64,000 nt of DNA from Actinomycetota bacterium (lineage in GTDB: Bacteria > Actinomycetota > Acidimicrobiia > Actinomarinales > Actinomarinaceae): NCBI GenBank assembly GCA_014384285.1, contig JACNGE010000006.1, positions 1 through 64,000 of the forward strand. The letters are read 5' to 3'. Position 1 is the first letter of the stretch, and every line of letters starts with the position of its first letter. The position numbers and the translations under genes are program-made. The notes below the pieces were generated by a model. That model was not told the origin of the DNA, did not search any database, and saw only the letters and a program-made list of their open reading frames with translations. This document shows, piece by piece, positions 41,942 to 52,055 of the stretch.

Positions 41942-43823
41942 TTTGTTTAACTTTTGGAATGAAGGATGTAGTACTAAGAGCTAGACCAATCCACATGATT
42001 AATATTCCATAATTTTTTCTAAAAATTAATTTAAAATTGTTACTATCAATAAATTTTATTGTTACATATGTGTCATATTCAACAGTTCTGAATATGGCGG
42101 GGGAACTTATAGCTTGCTGTGATGAGTTTTTAAAGATATTTAGCGAAGCATTTTTTATATTTCTATTTGAACTTATAGGTAAGTTGATAATATCTTTTTC
42201 TTCTCTAGATACCTCATAAGCTTTATCAATCGTGTAAGTTTTACCACCAAATTCAACAATGCTGTTTTCATTTACAATAAATTCACTAGAGTAACTTTGA
42301 GTGACATTCAATATCAAGCCAAGGCTAAATACTGCAATACCAATGTGAGCTAATTGTCCTGCCCAGTACGATCCCTTAATTCTTTTTTGTTTTATTTTAG
42401 GTATTAAATTTTTCACTCCAGCTATCAACAGACTCATTGCTCCAAAGACAGTTAATATGCCTAAATATTCAAAACGGTATGTATAAGTTATTATGATAGA
42501 AATAATTAAAGAAATATTTAAAGACAAGAGATTTTGTTGAAACCACTCATTAAAGTTAATATTTTTTTTACTCAGCCTAATTGAGAATATCATCATAAGA
42601 AGAAGAATGAGTAATAATGGTCCAATTAAAATATCAAAAAAACTTCTCCCAATGGTTAATTGCCTGTTGTAAAAATTTTCATAAAAAATTGGATAAACGG
42701 TACCTATAAAAATAATTAAAGCTGATACAAAAAGAAGTATATTATTGGCAATAAAAAATCCAGACTTGCCAAAAAGATTGCCTAATTTTTTTGATGTAGA
42801 AAAATACTCAATATTTTTAGATCCTGTATAAACGAAAAACAAAGTAAAAATTGCTAGTCCAGATAAAAGAAATACTCCAATATTTCCATTTGAGAAAGCA
42901 TGAACAGAAATTAATACACCTGAACGGGTTATAAATGTACCAAAAATTGTCGATAAAAACATCAAACCACCAAGAACATAGTTCCAATTCAAAAGAGTTG
43001 ATTCATTTAATTGAGCTTTTGAAGAATGTAAAAAAGCTGTTGCAAGGAGCCAGGGTATGAATGATACATTTTCAACTGGGTCCCATGCCCAATAACCACC
43101 CCATCCAAGAACTTCATACGACCATGCTGCTCCAAGAGCTATACCTGCTGTTAAAAATAACCAAGGATAAAAGGTTGAGTCTGCGGCAAGTTGCACCCAT
43201 CTACTATCTGTATCTTTCTGAAAAAGGTAGCTAGTTGTAATCACAAAAGGGAGAACTAGTCCTATATATCCAAGATATAAAATTGGAGGATGGATAGCCA
43301 TAAGGGGATGGTTTTGTAGTAATGGATTTGGGCCTCGACCTTGTGAAGAAGATACAAGATCTTGAAAAGGTAAAAGTGATGAAGACTCACATCCAATTGA
43401 TGATAATTCTATACAACCTGAGAATGGTGAGGAGCTAAAAATTGTATAACTTGTAAAAAATATAATTATTGATGTAAATATTTTAATATCTATATTTTCT
43501 CCACTCTTTTTGTAGTACCTTAAATAAACTAAAAAATAACATGCAAGGATAAGATTCCATAAAAGTATAGACCCGTCTAAAGAACCCCATAAAGAAGCAA
43601 ACTTATAAACTGGGGGAGTTGTAGTTGCTGAGTAATTAGCTATATAGTTTAAAGAAAAATCATTTATAAATAATCCAATTTCCAACAAGCAAAATAATAG
43701 AAAATTAATTAGCAAATTAAATCTAACCATTAAATTAATTCGGAATTTATTATTCGAAAAAAATAAAATTAAAAGATTGAGTAGACATATCCAACTCAAT
43801 ATAAGGCCAATAGTAGAAATCAT
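41931..43823 (-). CDS. ccmF: cytochrome c heme lyase CcmF
   Basis: Large membrane protein of 630 residues with about 14 helices that joins heme to the CXXCH motif of apocytochrome c. The tryptophan-rich WWD-type motif GWGGYWAWDPVENVSF lies near residue 240-256 and FLHSSKAQL after it. FGTFITRSGVLISVHAFS, a second hallmark of CcmF, follows. The C-terminal loop before the last helix is the expected CcmF external domain. It overlaps ccmE by 4 bases. Confidence 0.92.
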   Translation of the reverse strand: MISTIGLILSWICLLNLLILFFSNNKFRINLMVRFNLLINFLLFCLLEIGLFINDFSLNYIANYSATTTPPVYKFASLWGSLDGSILLWNLILACYFLVYLRYYKKSGENIDIKIFTSIIIFFTSYTIFSSSPFSGCIELSSIGCESSSLLPFQDLVSSSQGRGPNPLLQNHPLMAIHPPILYLGYIGLVLPFVITTSYLFQKDTDSRWVQLAADSTFYPWLFLTAGIALGAAWSYEVLGWGGYWAWDPVENVSFIPWLLATAFLHSSKAQLNESTLLNWNYVLGGLMFLSTIFGTFITRSGVLISVHAFSNGNIGVFLLSGLAIFTLFFVYTGSKNIEYFSTSKKLGNLFGKSGFFIANNILLFVSALIIFIGTVYPIFYENFYNRQLTIGRSFFDILIGPLLLILLLMMIFSIRLSKKNINFNEWFQQNLLSLNISLIISIIITYTYRFEYLGILTVFGAMSLLIAGVKNLIPKIKQKRIKGSYWAGQLAHIGIAVFSLGLILNVTQSYSSEFIVNENSIVEFGGKTYTIDKAYEVSREEKDIINLPISSNRNIKNASLNIFKNSSQQAISSPAIFRTVEYDTYVTIKFIDSNNFKLIFRKNYGILIMWIGLALSTTSFIPKVKQNEK

Positions 43824-44227
43824 TTTGTATAATTTTCAACGTCATAGGCCTCACCATCTTCAGAAATATATTCGTTATCGTGTTTTACTAACATGTCGTC
43901 TGAATAGAATATTTCATTTTCAAAATACCCATCAAGTATAACTCCCATTTCTTCCTGAAATAGGTCGGGGATATAGCCATCAAAAATTATCACAATATCA
44001 AAATTTCCATCTGTAATAGTAAAGTTTGTCTGAGCATTTCGAGTTTTAGATATTGACTCACTCACGACAAAACCTCCAAGCTTTAATCTTTCAGATTTAG
44101 ATATGTCAACATTCTCGATAGCCTCACTGGTTGTATAGTAAAAAATTGTATTATTTGATGCTATTCGCACACTAGCAAATGTTATTAGGGAGATGCCTAA
44201 AAAAATAAATATAAAATTTTTATTCAC
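43820..44227 (-). CDS. ccmE: heme chaperone CcmE
   Basis: Membrane-anchored beta-barrel that binds heme covalently and hands it to CcmF. One N-terminal helix (residues 5-22), then KLGGFVV, NFTITDG, the strand VIFDGYIPDLFQEEMGVILDG, and the heme site HDNEY (His116, Tyr120) near the C-terminus. Heme histidine and tyrosine are spaced as in classical CcmE. The length of 135 residues is typical. It begins 4 bases after ccmC ends. Confidence 0.9.
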   Translation of the reverse strand: MNKNFIFIFLGISLITFASVRIASNNTIFYYTTSEAIENVDISKSERLKLGGFVVSESISKTRNAQTNFTITDGNFDIVIIFDGYIPDLFQEEMGVILDGYFENEIFYSDDMLVKHDNEYISEDGEAYDVENYTK

Positions 44228-44231
44228 TTGT

Positions 44232-44900
44232 CTAAATTTTAACTCTGTTCTTTGGATTCAAGTAATCATTCCATAATTTCTCAGATGTTGAATTAAACTT
44301 TTTCAGTAATGAAAAGTGAACTATAGTTACTAAAACAAGAGATATCAAGAGAGTAGTAAGAATGTCTGAGGACATGGGAGCACTCCCTGTTGAGATTGTT
44401 TCTTGACTTAGTATAGATGCCTGTTGATGAACTGATCTCCACCAAATAACACTAAAATGTAAAATTGGTAATTGTATAATTCCAAATATACCTATGAATG
44501 AAGAGTTTTTGGCAGTTTTATCTAAATCATAACTAAAACTTCGAGAAACTAAATATCCCATGTAAACAAGAAGGAGTATTGCTGTTAAGTTAAGTCTTGC
44601 ATCTCCCCAAACCCACCATGTTCCCCAAGTTGCTTTTCCCCAAGCAGAACCAGAAACAAGGGTCACTATTGTGAAAACAACTCCAGATTTAGCATTTGAA
44701 AGGGCGAGGCTATCGTATTTATGATCTCTTTTTAACAAGTACAACAAAGAGTAAACAAATGTTAAAGAGTAACCCAAGTATGCTATCCAGACTGTCGGAA
44801 CATGAACATAGAGTAATTTTGAGGACATTCCTTGAGTCACATCATAAGGACCAAATAGTACTATCAAAGTCCATAAAATTGTAGAGCCATAAAAAATCAT
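44232..44900 (-). CDS. ccmC: heme exporter protein CcmC
   Basis: Six-helix membrane protein that loads heme onto CcmE. The WWD motif is WGTWWVWGDARL near residues 91-102, and the external histidines that hold heme are in LYVHVPTVW near 30 and FSVIWWRSVHQQASI near 155-170. The length of 222 is usual. It overlaps ccmB by 4 bases. Confidence 0.92.
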   Translation of the reverse strand: MIFYGSTILWTLIVLFGPYDVTQGMSSKLLYVHVPTVWIAYLGYSLTFVYSLLYLLKRDHKYDSLALSNAKSGVVFTIVTLVSGSAWGKATWGTWWVWGDARLNLTAILLLVYMGYLVSRSFSYDLDKTAKNSSFIGIFGIIQLPILHFSVIWWRSVHQQASILSQETISTGSAPMSSDILTTLLISLVLVTIVHFSLLKKFNSTSEKLWNDYLNPKNRVKI

Positions 44901-45538
44901 TTGAAATCTCTCTGTAAAAACCAGTTTGTAAATAAAAAAACTAACAAAGTTATTCCTAAATACATTACTAAATAAATATTAGTTAAATTTGGGTTTATAC
45001 CTAACCAGATAGGGGCAACTAAAAATGAAAGAGACATTAAAATAGGAACCATTAATATGAATTGGACAAATCTACTCTCAAAGCTGGTAAACATTTGAAA
45101 AAACAAGTTTGTCATTATTGAATTTACTGAAAAGAAGATAACTGATATACCAAAATAAATTAAATGGTTTTGAATTCCAGTATTTGTAAATATTGAAAAT
45201 AAACTAATTAAAATTATTGCTTGTGGAAGAAAAATAACAAATTCCGATATCGTTTTTGAAATAAAGAAATCTTTTCTAGCAATGTCCCCAAAATTTAATT
45301 CCCTCATTAATTTTTTTTGGCTCAATGGATTTCTTATTGAAAATAAAGTCGCGAATACGATTAGAAATAGTAATTGAGTAATAGTAAAGAAGTTGTCGTC
45401 AATAATGTATCTATTTTCAGATAAGATTGGGAATACCAAAACAAGAACAGCCATAGTAGGAGTTATGATGAATAGAGAAGTATTGTTTCTATACTCACCA
45501 AGAATTTCTTTTTTAACTATGTAATAATTATTAAACAT
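44897..45538 (-). CDS. ccmB: heme ABC transporter permease CcmB
   Basis: Six-helix permease of 213 residues that pairs with CcmA; the complex uses ATP to release heme-loaded CcmE from CcmC. The N-terminal KKEILGEYRN and the LFSIRNPLSQKKLMRELNFGDI segment between helices 2 and 3 match CcmB. It overlaps ccmA by 8 bases and ccmC by 4 bases. Confidence 0.85.
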   Translation of the reverse strand: MFNNYYIVKKEILGEYRNNTSLFIITPTMAVLVLVFPILSENRYIIDDNFFTITQLLFLIVFATLFSIRNPLSQKKLMRELNFGDIARKDFFISKTISEFVIFLPQAIILISLFSIFTNTGIQNHLIYFGISVIFFSVNSIMTNLFFQMFTSFESRFVQFILMVPILMSLSFLVAPIWLGINPNLTNIYLVMYLGITLLVFLFTNWFLQRDFK

Positions 45539-46124
45539 TTAAATTAATTGTTTCATAGTCACTTTTGAATAGGTTTAAAGATTCTTGAGAAGACAAAATA
45601 GTACTTCGAGTATCATTCGATCTTTTTTCCAATAATTGTATAAGTAATTGGGAGCCATCTTTGTCAAGATAATTTAAAGGTTCGTCTATGCACAGAATTT
45701 CTGGATTAATAAGATGAGCAATAGCAAGTTCAGATCTCTTAATCATTCCGCTAGAGAATTTCTGTATTAAGTCTTCTTTAAAATGATTCATACCATAATC
45801 AGAGAGAACCTTATCAACACTATCTACTGAAACACTATTTTTTGTTAAATATAAACAATTTTCAATCAAAGTTAAGTTTTCAATTAAAGTGTACTCACTT
45901 GAAATTTCCAATATTCGTAAATTTTTAAACTCAAATTTTGAATCAAACTTATTACCTTGGAAGTTATTAGAGATAAAGTTTAATAAAGTCGATTTACCTG
46001 CTCCGTTTCGACCTATGACTTCGTAGTCTTTATTGTCATAAAGAGACAGTGCAAGGTTTTTTATAACAATACTGTTTCCATAACCAAGAGTTAAGTTTTT
46101 CGCTGATAAGTAATTAATGCTCAC
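45531..46124 (-). CDS. ccmA: heme ABC transporter ATPase CcmA
   Basis: ABC ATPase of about 197 residues. Walker A is GRNGAGKST (38-46 from the GTG start), the signature is a degenerate FSSGMIKR, and Walker B is EILCIDEPLNYLD. Function as CcmA is taken from its place before ccmB and ccmC. I chose GTG 46124, five bases after the exonuclease stop; the ATG at 46163 would overlap that gene by 35 bases and add residues before the first strand. Confidence 0.85.
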   Translation of the reverse strand: MSINYLSAKNLTLGYGNSIVIKNLALSLYDNKDYEVIGRNGAGKSTLLNFISNNFQGNKFDSKFEFKNLRILEISSEYTLIENLTLIENCLYLTKNSVSVDSVDKVLSDYGMNHFKEDLIQKFSSGMIKRSELAIAHLINPEILCIDEPLNYLDKDGSQLLIQLLEKRSNDTRSTILSSQESLNLFKSDYETINLNV

Positions 46125-46128
46125 AAGA

Positions 46129-46620
46129 TTATTGTATTGAAGATAGTTTTTTATAAACTTCAAAAGTAGTCATTACGTCATCTCTTGCTGTATGCGTTGG
46201 GCTAATTACATTAAAGTAATCGGCTAGAGTTTTGAGTTTATGATTTTTAACTTTGTCTCCAAGTACTACTCTGCTGATATTAAGGGTATCTATAGTATCA
46301 TTTGGCAGCTCTTGTTCTAAAAAATGATTTAGAAATTTTAAATCAAAGTTATCAATATTGTGTCCCATTAAAGTAGTTCCTTTAATAAATTCAAGAATTG
46401 TAACTACTTCATCACCAAAAGTGGGAGAGCTCTCTACATTTTTATCATTAATTCCATGTATGTGTGAGTTTGAAATTGTTGAATTTGGTTTAAACAATGA
46501 GTAATACTCATCAATAATTTCGTAATTTTGGACCTTTAAAATAAATAATTCAATTATTTCTGAAGGTCCAGGCTCAAAACCTGTAGTTTCAATATCAAGA
46601 ACACAAATAGGGGCAGTCAT
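46129..46620 (-). CDS. DnaQ-like 3'-5' exonuclease
   Basis: DEDDh-fold exonuclease of 163 residues. Active-site acids are in CVLDIETTGFEPG (D9, E11), GHNIDNFDLKFL near 95, and HTARDDVMTT near 145 (His and Asp). It has no other domain, so it is a stand-alone proofreading or RNA-trimming type, not a full DNA polymerase epsilon subunit. I chose ATG 46620; an upstream in-frame start at 46644 would run into the methyltransferase end. It separates the metabolic genes from the ccm genes. Confidence 0.83.
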   Translation of the reverse strand: MTAPICVLDIETTGFEPGPSEIIELFILKVQNYEIIDEYYSLFKPNSTISNSHIHGINDKNVESSPTFGDEVVTILEFIKGTTLMGHNIDNFDLKFLNHFLEQELPNDTIDTLNISRVVLGDKVKNHKLKTLADYFNVISPTHTARDDVMTTFEVYKKLSSIQ

Positions 46621-46625
46621 AATTC

Positions 46626-47420
46626 TTACCTTAATAGTTCCCACATTGAGATTGCAGCTGCGGTTGACGCATTTATTGAATCGACATCGTTTAAGGATTC
46701 AATTTTTAATTTAACACAGTCAGTATTCAACCATTTATCTGAAATACCATATTGTTCTGAGCCGATTACTAATGCGAAATTTTCTTTTGCTTTAAAATCT
46801 TTAAGAAGATACTCAGAGTCTGGATCCATTAAGATTATCTGATAACTATTAATATTTAACAAATCTATTATATTGCTAGTTGTGTCACTGATTAAGTTCA
46901 TAGTAAACATGTGACCGATCGAAGCTCGTATCACATTCGGATTATAAAAATCTGTAATTTCATCACTACAAAAAACATTTTCCACCCCTAGAGACTTAGC
47001 TGTTCTTATCATTGTTCCAAGGTTTCCAGGTTTTTCTATCTGATCAGCTATTAAAACAGGTCCGTTCAAGACGTCGTCACTGCTAGTTAGATTTTTCTGT
47101 ATGAATAGAGACAGTATCCCATCAGGTCTATCTCTATATGAAATTGCTTGGAATACTTTTTTTGTAAGGGTCACAATTCTTATTCCTTTTTTATTAAAAG
47201 AGTTAATTAAGGTGTAGTTATTATTCCCAACAAAAAGTTCTTCACAAATATATAGCGTGTCAATTTCGTAATCAGAAGAGATTAAAGATTTATTTTCTCT
47301 ATATCCTTCAGCAAGTGATTTATTTTCTGATTTTCTAATTTTATTTTTTGATAAAGATATAAGGAACTTTAACTCCGGATTCACTAGAGAGCTTATAGAT
47401 TTATTTGCTGAAATATTCAT
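46626..47420 (-). CDS. TrmH/SpoU family RNA 2'-O-methyltransferase
   Basis: SPOUT methyltransferase of 264 residues that methylates a ribose of tRNA or rRNA with S-adenosylmethionine. The N-terminal substrate-binding part spans residues 1-105. The knot domain has DQIEKPGNLGTMIRTAKSLGV, NPNVIRASIGHMF, LVIGSEQYGIS and the C-terminal VDSINASTAAAISMWE, all typical. The exact target is unknown. It overlaps the nitroreductase gene by 20 bases. Confidence 0.85.
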   Translation of the reverse strand: MNISANKSISSLVNPELKFLISLSKNKIRKSENKSLAEGYRENKSLISSDYEIDTLYICEELFVGNNNYTLINSFNKKGIRIVTLTKKVFQAISYRDRPDGILSLFIQKNLTSSDDVLNGPVLIADQIEKPGNLGTMIRTAKSLGVENVFCSDEITDFYNPNVIRASIGHMFTMNLISDTTSNIIDLLNINSYQIILMDPDSEYLLKDFKAKENFALVIGSEQYGISDKWLNTDCVKLKIESLNDVDSINASTAAAISMWELLR

Positions 47421-48003
47421 TATGTGTCAACTTTCTTTTTTTTGAGCTTTTTTTTTCGACATCGATGTCTTTTTCTAAACCAGCTGTTATGAATCCTAAT
47501 AATAAATATTCGCTAGGTATAGATAGATGTTTTTTAATTTTATCCTTAGCTATATTGTGGGAACCTAAAAATCCACTTTTTAAACCAGTTTCCTCTATTA
47601 ACAACATACAGTTCATCATGGCTGCACCCGCATCGACATACCAGTATGGTATTTCCCATTCCTTTGAATTCGTTGAGGTATTTTTGTCAATCTGCATGTA
47701 TCTTTTGTGATAAGCTTCTTCATTTATAACTATCAAAAACAAAGATAATGAATTTGAAATCCATTTATCATAACCTTTTTCAACATATGTATCTTCATTT
47801 GAATATTTAGCAATTTGTAAAATATTCTTTTTCTCTGAAATATGTATGATTTCAATTCCTCTAGAAAATCCAGCAGTGGGTATTTTTATGGCATATTCAG
47901 GAATAGTTTTTAATGCAGGAAATTTCTTATTTGTTTCAATGTATTTTCTTACAATTTTTCTCTTATTTAGTAATGATTGAAGATAGGTTTCTTCATTTTG
48001 CAT
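47401..48003 (-). CDS. nitroreductase family FMN protein
   Basis: Flavin nitroreductase-fold protein of 200 residues. KRKIVRKYIE near 14 matches the FMN-phosphate binding arginines (RxxR), AGFSRGIEIIHI follows, then WYVDAGAAMMNCMLLIEETGLKSGFLG and PSEYLLLGFITAG, the usual second half. The C-terminus is rich in Lys. Its substrate is unknown. It starts 2 bases after leuB ends, so it is carried on the ilv-leu transcript. Confidence 0.75.
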   Translation of the reverse strand: MQNEETYLQSLLNKRKIVRKYIETNKKFPALKTIPEYAIKIPTAGFSRGIEIIHISEKKNILQIAKYSNEDTYVEKGYDKWISNSLSLFLIVINEEAYHKRYMQIDKNTSTNSKEWEIPYWYVDAGAAMMNCMLLIEETGLKSGFLGSHNIAKDKIKKHLSIPSEYLLLGFITAGLEKDIDVEKKSSKKRKLTHNEYFSK

Positions 48004-48005
48004 GA

Positions 48006-49064
48006 TTATTTTGTTTGAATAGATTCCAGAACAGTATCACCAACTTCACTTGTTGATAGCCCCATTTTACCCGCAGAAAGAGAATCTAATTTTTGAGCAG
48101 TTTCAATAATTGCATCTTCAATATCTTTACCATATTTTTCTTCACCTAATTGGGTTAACATCATCGATGCTGCTGCAATACAAGCTAGGGGATTAATCAC
48201 ATTCTTCCCTGTGTATTTAGGAGCTGATCCACCTATAGGTTCAAACATAGAGACACCATTAGGATTAATGTTTCCTCCAGCAGCTATCCCCATACCACCT
48301 TGTATCATGGCACCTAAATCAGTAATAATATCGCCAAACATATTGTCTGTAACAATGACGTCAAACCATTCAGGATTTTTAACCATCCACATACATACGG
48401 CATCAACATGTCCGTAATCTGTTTCAATTTCTGGATAGTCCTTGGCTATGTCATAAAATATTCGCTCCCATAAATCGTGCGCATAAGTCAATACATTCGT
48501 TTTTGCACAAAGAGTAATTTTCTTTCTATTATTATTTCGAGCATATTCAAAAGCATACAAAATGCATCTATGGATTGCTTTATAAGTATTAATTGATTCT
48601 TGAGTAGCTACTTCACTTTCAGTCCCATAGTGAATGTAACCTCCGGCACCCGCATAGAGCCCTTCAGTATTTTCTCTTACAACTGTAAAGTTAATATCTT
48701 CTGGTCCTTTGTTTGCTAGGGGAGTTTCTACACCAGGATACAAAACAACAGGACGAAGGTTAATGTATTGGTCAAATTCTTTTCTTAATTTTAATAAAAT
48801 TCCCTGTTCAAGTATTCCTGGTTTGACTTCAGGATGTCCAATAGCTCCAAGAAGAATTGAATCACTGCTTCCAAGCTGACTTATATCTTCTTCTGTAACA
48901 AGTTTTTTAGATTTTAAATATCTATCACCACCTAAATCATTTTCAGTAAAAGTAAAATTTACTCCGTAAGCTGATTGAGTTTTTTCAAGAATTTTAACAG
49001 CTTCAATTAGAACTTCTGGGCCGGTGCCATCTCCACCTAAAAGAGAAATATTATAATTTTTCAT
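48006..49064 (-). CDS. leuB: 3-isopropylmalate dehydrogenase
   Basis: Oxidises and decarboxylates 3-isopropylmalate in leucine synthesis. It has LLGGDGTGPEVL at the start, VRENTEGLYAG with the substrate-binding residues, the catalytic Lys in KTNVL, and VTDNMFGDIITDLGAM with the metal-binding aspartates, then EPIGGSAPKYTGKNVINP. The ENTEGLYAG motif places it in the isopropylmalate/tartrate/isocitrate family; the leuA neighbour supports leuB. The start overlaps the leuA stop by one base. Confidence 0.88.
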   Translation of the reverse strand: MKNYNISLLGGDGTGPEVLIEAVKILEKTQSAYGVNFTFTENDLGGDRYLKSKKLVTEEDISQLGSSDSILLGAIGHPEVKPGILEQGILLKLRKEFDQYINLRPVVLYPGVETPLANKGPEDINFTVVRENTEGLYAGAGGYIHYGTESEVATQESINTYKAIHRCILYAFEYARNNNRKKITLCAKTNVLTYAHDLWERIFYDIAKDYPEIETDYGHVDAVCMWMVKNPEWFDVIVTDNMFGDIITDLGAMIQGGMGIAAGGNINPNGVSMFEPIGGSAPKYTGKNVINPLACIAAASMMLTQLGEEKYGKDIEDAIIETAQKLDSLSAGKMGLSTSEVGDTVLESIQTK

Positions 49065-50554
49065 TATCGATTAAGAGCATTTAGAAAAGATTCAACTGAA
49101 CCCTGTACAACATCAGTTGAAACTGCTCTTCCTTGTTTTAAATTATGACCATCATTAATTATGGTTACTATTTCAGCCGTTGCATCTGCACCTTTAGTAA
49201 TGCTTTCTACTCTGTAGTCAATTAGCGTTGCATCAGTTTTTAGTATTTTCTTTACTGCTGTAAATGCTGCGTGGATCATTCCATCTCCTTCGGCTTCTTC
49301 GGTTAATTCTTTACCTTGAACACTAAGGGTAACACTTGCCGAAGCATACTGATCTTTACTGTTTACAGATACGGATACAAGTTTGACTTCAGATTGAGAA
49401 GTTTCAACCTGTCCAACAATTGCACGAAGTTCGTTTTCAACAATTTCACCCTTTCGATCTGCAAGTTTTTTAAAAGTATCGAAACTTGAGTTAAACGCTT
49501 CATCGCCTAGGACTATATTTAATTTATCCAAAGCATCTTTAAACCCCGCTCTTCCAGAGTGTTTACCAAGAATTATTTTAGCCTCTTGTCCGACAGAATC
49601 TGGTGACATGATTTCGTAAGTCATACTATTTCTTAAATATCCATGTTGATGGATGCCTGATTCATGACTAAAAGCATTTTTCCCAACAACAGCTTTATTA
49701 TATTGAACAGGATAACCAGTTAGCTTTGATACTAATCTGGAGGTTTCTAAAATTTCAGTTGTTTCGGCGTTTATTTCTACACCATACTGATCCTGCCTTG
49801 TTTTAACTGCCATTATTATTTCTTCTGTAGATGTGTTACCTGCTCTTTCACCAATACCGTTAATAGCTCCCTCTATCTGTCTAGCTCCAGCTTTTATAGC
49901 AGTTAATGAGTTCGCAACAGCAAGTCCAAGATCGTTATGGCAATGAGTTGAGATTATAATATCCTCATTTTTACCCTTAACTTCATCGTATACACTCTTA
50001 AGAAGCTCTAAATAATCTGAGGGAGTAGCATAGCCAACTGTATCAGGAACGTTTATTGTTGTTGCACCTTCTTGAACGGCTACTTTGAGAATTTCTACAA
50101 GAAATTCTTTGTCTGTCCTAGTTGCATCCTGGGCTGAGAATTCGATATCATCACAAAGTTTTTTTGCGTATCTGACTGATTCTTTTGCATCCTGTAGCAC
50201 TTCTTCTTTAGACTTTCTTAACATATGTTCCATGTGGATATCTGAAGTAGAGGTAAAAACATGAATTCTTGATTTTTTTGCAACTTTGATTGCTTCCCAT
50301 GCTTTTTCAATATCGTCAGGAACACATCTAGCTAGTGAAGCGATTTTAGAGTTCTTTATATTTTTTGCAATTAAATTTACGCCTTCCCAGTCTCCTGGTG
50401 ATGAAGCTGCGAACCCTGCTTCAATTACATCAACTTTTAATTTTTCTAATTGTTGAGCAATTAAGAGTTTTTCAGAAGGAGTTAAGGCTATACCGGGACT
50501 TTGCTCGCCATCCCTCAAGGTCGTATCAAAAATAATTAATTGGTCATCGCTCAT
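49064..50554 (-). CDS. leuA: 2-isopropylmalate synthase
   Basis: Condenses 2-oxoisovalerate with acetyl-CoA, the first leucine-specific step. [15 protein letters not shown] near residue 10 holds the metal-binding Asp and catalytic Arg; [16 protein letters not shown] holds the metal histidines; [14 protein letters not shown] follows. The C-terminal third (about 390-496) is the leucine-sensing regulatory domain, so feedback inhibition is expected. At 496 residues it is the LeuA type 1 form rather than the long actinobacterial LeuA2. It overlaps ilvC by 4 bases. Confidence 0.93.
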   Translation of the reverse strand: MSDDQLIIFDTTLRDGEQSPGIALTPSEKLLIAQQLEKLKVDVIEAGFAASSPGDWEGVNLIAKNIKNSKIASLARCVPDDIEKAWEAIKVAKKSRIHVFTSTSDIHMEHMLRKSKEEVLQDAKESVRYAKKLCDDIEFSAQDATRTDKEFLVEILKVAVQEGATTINVPDTVGYATPSDYLELLKSVYDEVKGKNEDIIISTHCHNDLGLAVANSLTAIKAGARQIEGAINGIGERAGNTSTEEIIMAVKTRQDQYGVEINAETTEILETSRLVSKLTGYPVQYNKAVVGKNAFSHESGIHQHGYLRNSMTYEIMSPDSVGQEAKIILGKHSGRAGFKDALDKLNIVLGDEAFNSSFDTFKKLADRKGEIVENELRAIVGQVETSQSEVKLVSVSVNSKDQYASASVTLSVQGKELTEEAEGDGMIHAAFTAVKKILKTDATLIDYRVESITKGADATAEIVTIINDGHNLKQGRAVSTDVVQGSVESFLNALNR

Positions 50555-51567
50555 TTATCTTTTTTTACATCCTTTGCACTTAAGAAGGGCATCATAGACC
50601 TTAATTCTTTTCCAACTTCCTCAATTTGATGTTTTGATGCTTCTTCTCTTTTTTGGTTCAAAAATGGCGAACCTTCTCTTGATTGTGCCATAAATTCTTT
50701 TGCAAAGGAGCCCGACTGAATTTCCTCCAAAACTTTCTTCATTTCTTGTTTAGTATCTTCGTTCACTATTCTGGGTCCTCTTGAGAAATCACCATATTCA
50801 GCAGTATCTGAAATAGAATGTCTCATCCACTCAAAACCACCTTCATACATAAGATCAACAATTAGCTTAACTTCATGGAGTGTTTCAAAATATGCACTTT
50901 CAGGTTGGTAGCCAGCTTCAACCAGTGTTTCAAAACCATTCTTAATTAATTCTGTAAGACCACCGCAGAGAACCACTTGTTCACCAAATAAATCAGTTTC
51001 AGTCTCTTCCTTAAAAGTAGTATTTAAAACCCCAGCTCGGCCTCCACCAATTGCAGAAGCATAGGATAGTGCTAATTCATGAGTATTTCCATTTGTATCA
51101 TTTTCAACAGCTACTAAACATGGCATACCTGAGCCTTCTTGGTAAGTTCTTCTCAAAAGATGTCCTGGTCCTTTTGGAGCAACCATAGCTATTGAGATAT
51201 CTTCTCTAGGTTTGATTTCATTAAAATGGATATTGAAACCATGAGCAAATAATAAAGTTGAATTCTCTTTCATTAAAGGAGCAATATTTTCATTATAAAC
51301 ATCTGCCATTAGTTGATCGGGGAGTAGGAGCATGATAACTTCAGAATTTGAAACTGCATCCTCAACAGTTGCTACATTAAGACCCATTTCTTTTGCTCTG
51401 TTAAAAGTTTCGGATGTATTTCTTAAGCCAACAATAACATTTACTCCAGAATCATGAAGATTCAGTGCATGAGCATGTCCTTGACTTCCAAAACCAATAA
51501 CAGCAACACTTTTTTCCATGATTAAGCTTTTATTAATTTGGTCATCATAAATAATTTTTGTTTCCAT
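50551..51567 (-). CDS. ilvC: ketol-acid reductoisomerase
   Basis: Isomerises and reduces acetolactate with NAD(P)H in valine and isoleucine synthesis. GFGSQGHA (25-32) is the nucleotide loop, [17 protein letters not shown] contains the catalytic region, and [12 protein letters not shown] and [19 protein letters not shown] the metal-binding acids. It is the short class I form (338 residues). A strong AAGGAG ribosome site precedes the ATG in the 14-base gap after ilvN. Confidence 0.95.
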   Translation of the reverse strand: METKIIYDDQINKSLIMEKSVAVIGFGSQGHAHALNLHDSGVNVIVGLRNTSETFNRAKEMGLNVATVEDAVSNSEVIMLLLPDQLMADVYNENIAPLMKENSTLLFAHGFNIHFNEIKPREDISIAMVAPKGPGHLLRRTYQEGSGMPCLVAVENDTNGNTHELALSYASAIGGGRAGVLNTTFKEETETDLFGEQVVLCGGLTELIKNGFETLVEAGYQPESAYFETLHEVKLIVDLMYEGGFEWMRHSISDTAEYGDFSRGPRIVNEDTKQEMKKVLEEIQSGSFAKEFMAQSREGSPFLNQKREEASKHQIEEVGKELRSMMPFLSAKDVKKDK

Positions 51568-51581
51568 TTACTTTCTCCTTC

Positions 51582-52055
51582 TTATAAATTAGATTGTATA
51601 GCGATTCTGCCACCACGTATCATTTCAATAATGCCATATGGCTTTAAGAGGTTTTCAAACTTTTTTAGTTCCTTAGAAGTTCCTGTAAGTTCGAACACTG
51701 CATAGTCTTGGCCTACGTCAACAGATTTAGCACCAGACAAATTAGCTTTCTCTATAACAGATGTTTGGGAGTCTTTGTTTATCGAAACTTTCATCAGCAA
51801 AACTTCTGATTCAATAGTATTGGCAGGATCAAGCTCAACTATTTTTATTACATTTATTAATTTGTTTAATTGTTTTTTAACCTGCTCTACTGATTCAAGT
51901 TCTGTAACAATTGTCATTTTCGACCTACCTTCTATATTGGTAGGTCCCACAGAAAGAGAATTAATGTTAAATCCTCTTCTAGAAATTGTTGATGAAATTC
52001 TAGCCAACACACCAGGTTTATCTTCAACTAAAACACTTAGTATTCTTTCGCTCAT
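51582..52055 (-). CDS. ilvN: acetolactate synthase small (regulatory) subunit
   Basis: Regulatory partner of IlvB; it senses valine through two ACT-like domains. The start MSERILSVLVEDKPGVLARISSTISRRGFNINSLSVG is the canonical first ACT domain. The second half, ELVLLMKVSINKD-like, continues to FENLLKPYGIIEMIRGGRIAIQ. Length of 157 is standard. The start overlaps ilvB by 4 bases. Confidence 0.93.
   Translation of the reverse strand: MSERILSVLVEDKPGVLARISSTISRRGFNINSLSVGPTNIEGRSKMTIVTELESVEQVKKQLNKLINVIKIVELDPANTIESEVLLMKVSINKDSQTSVIEKANLSGAKSVDVGQDYAVFELTGTSKELKKFENLLKPYGIIEMIRGGRIAIQSNL

Noticed and set aside
47405-47710. 101-codon plus-strand frame
   Set aside because: Antisense to the nitroreductase gene.
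51568-51581. Riboswitch or T-box between ilvN and ilvC
   Set aside because: Only 14 bases are available; they hold just the ribosome site.
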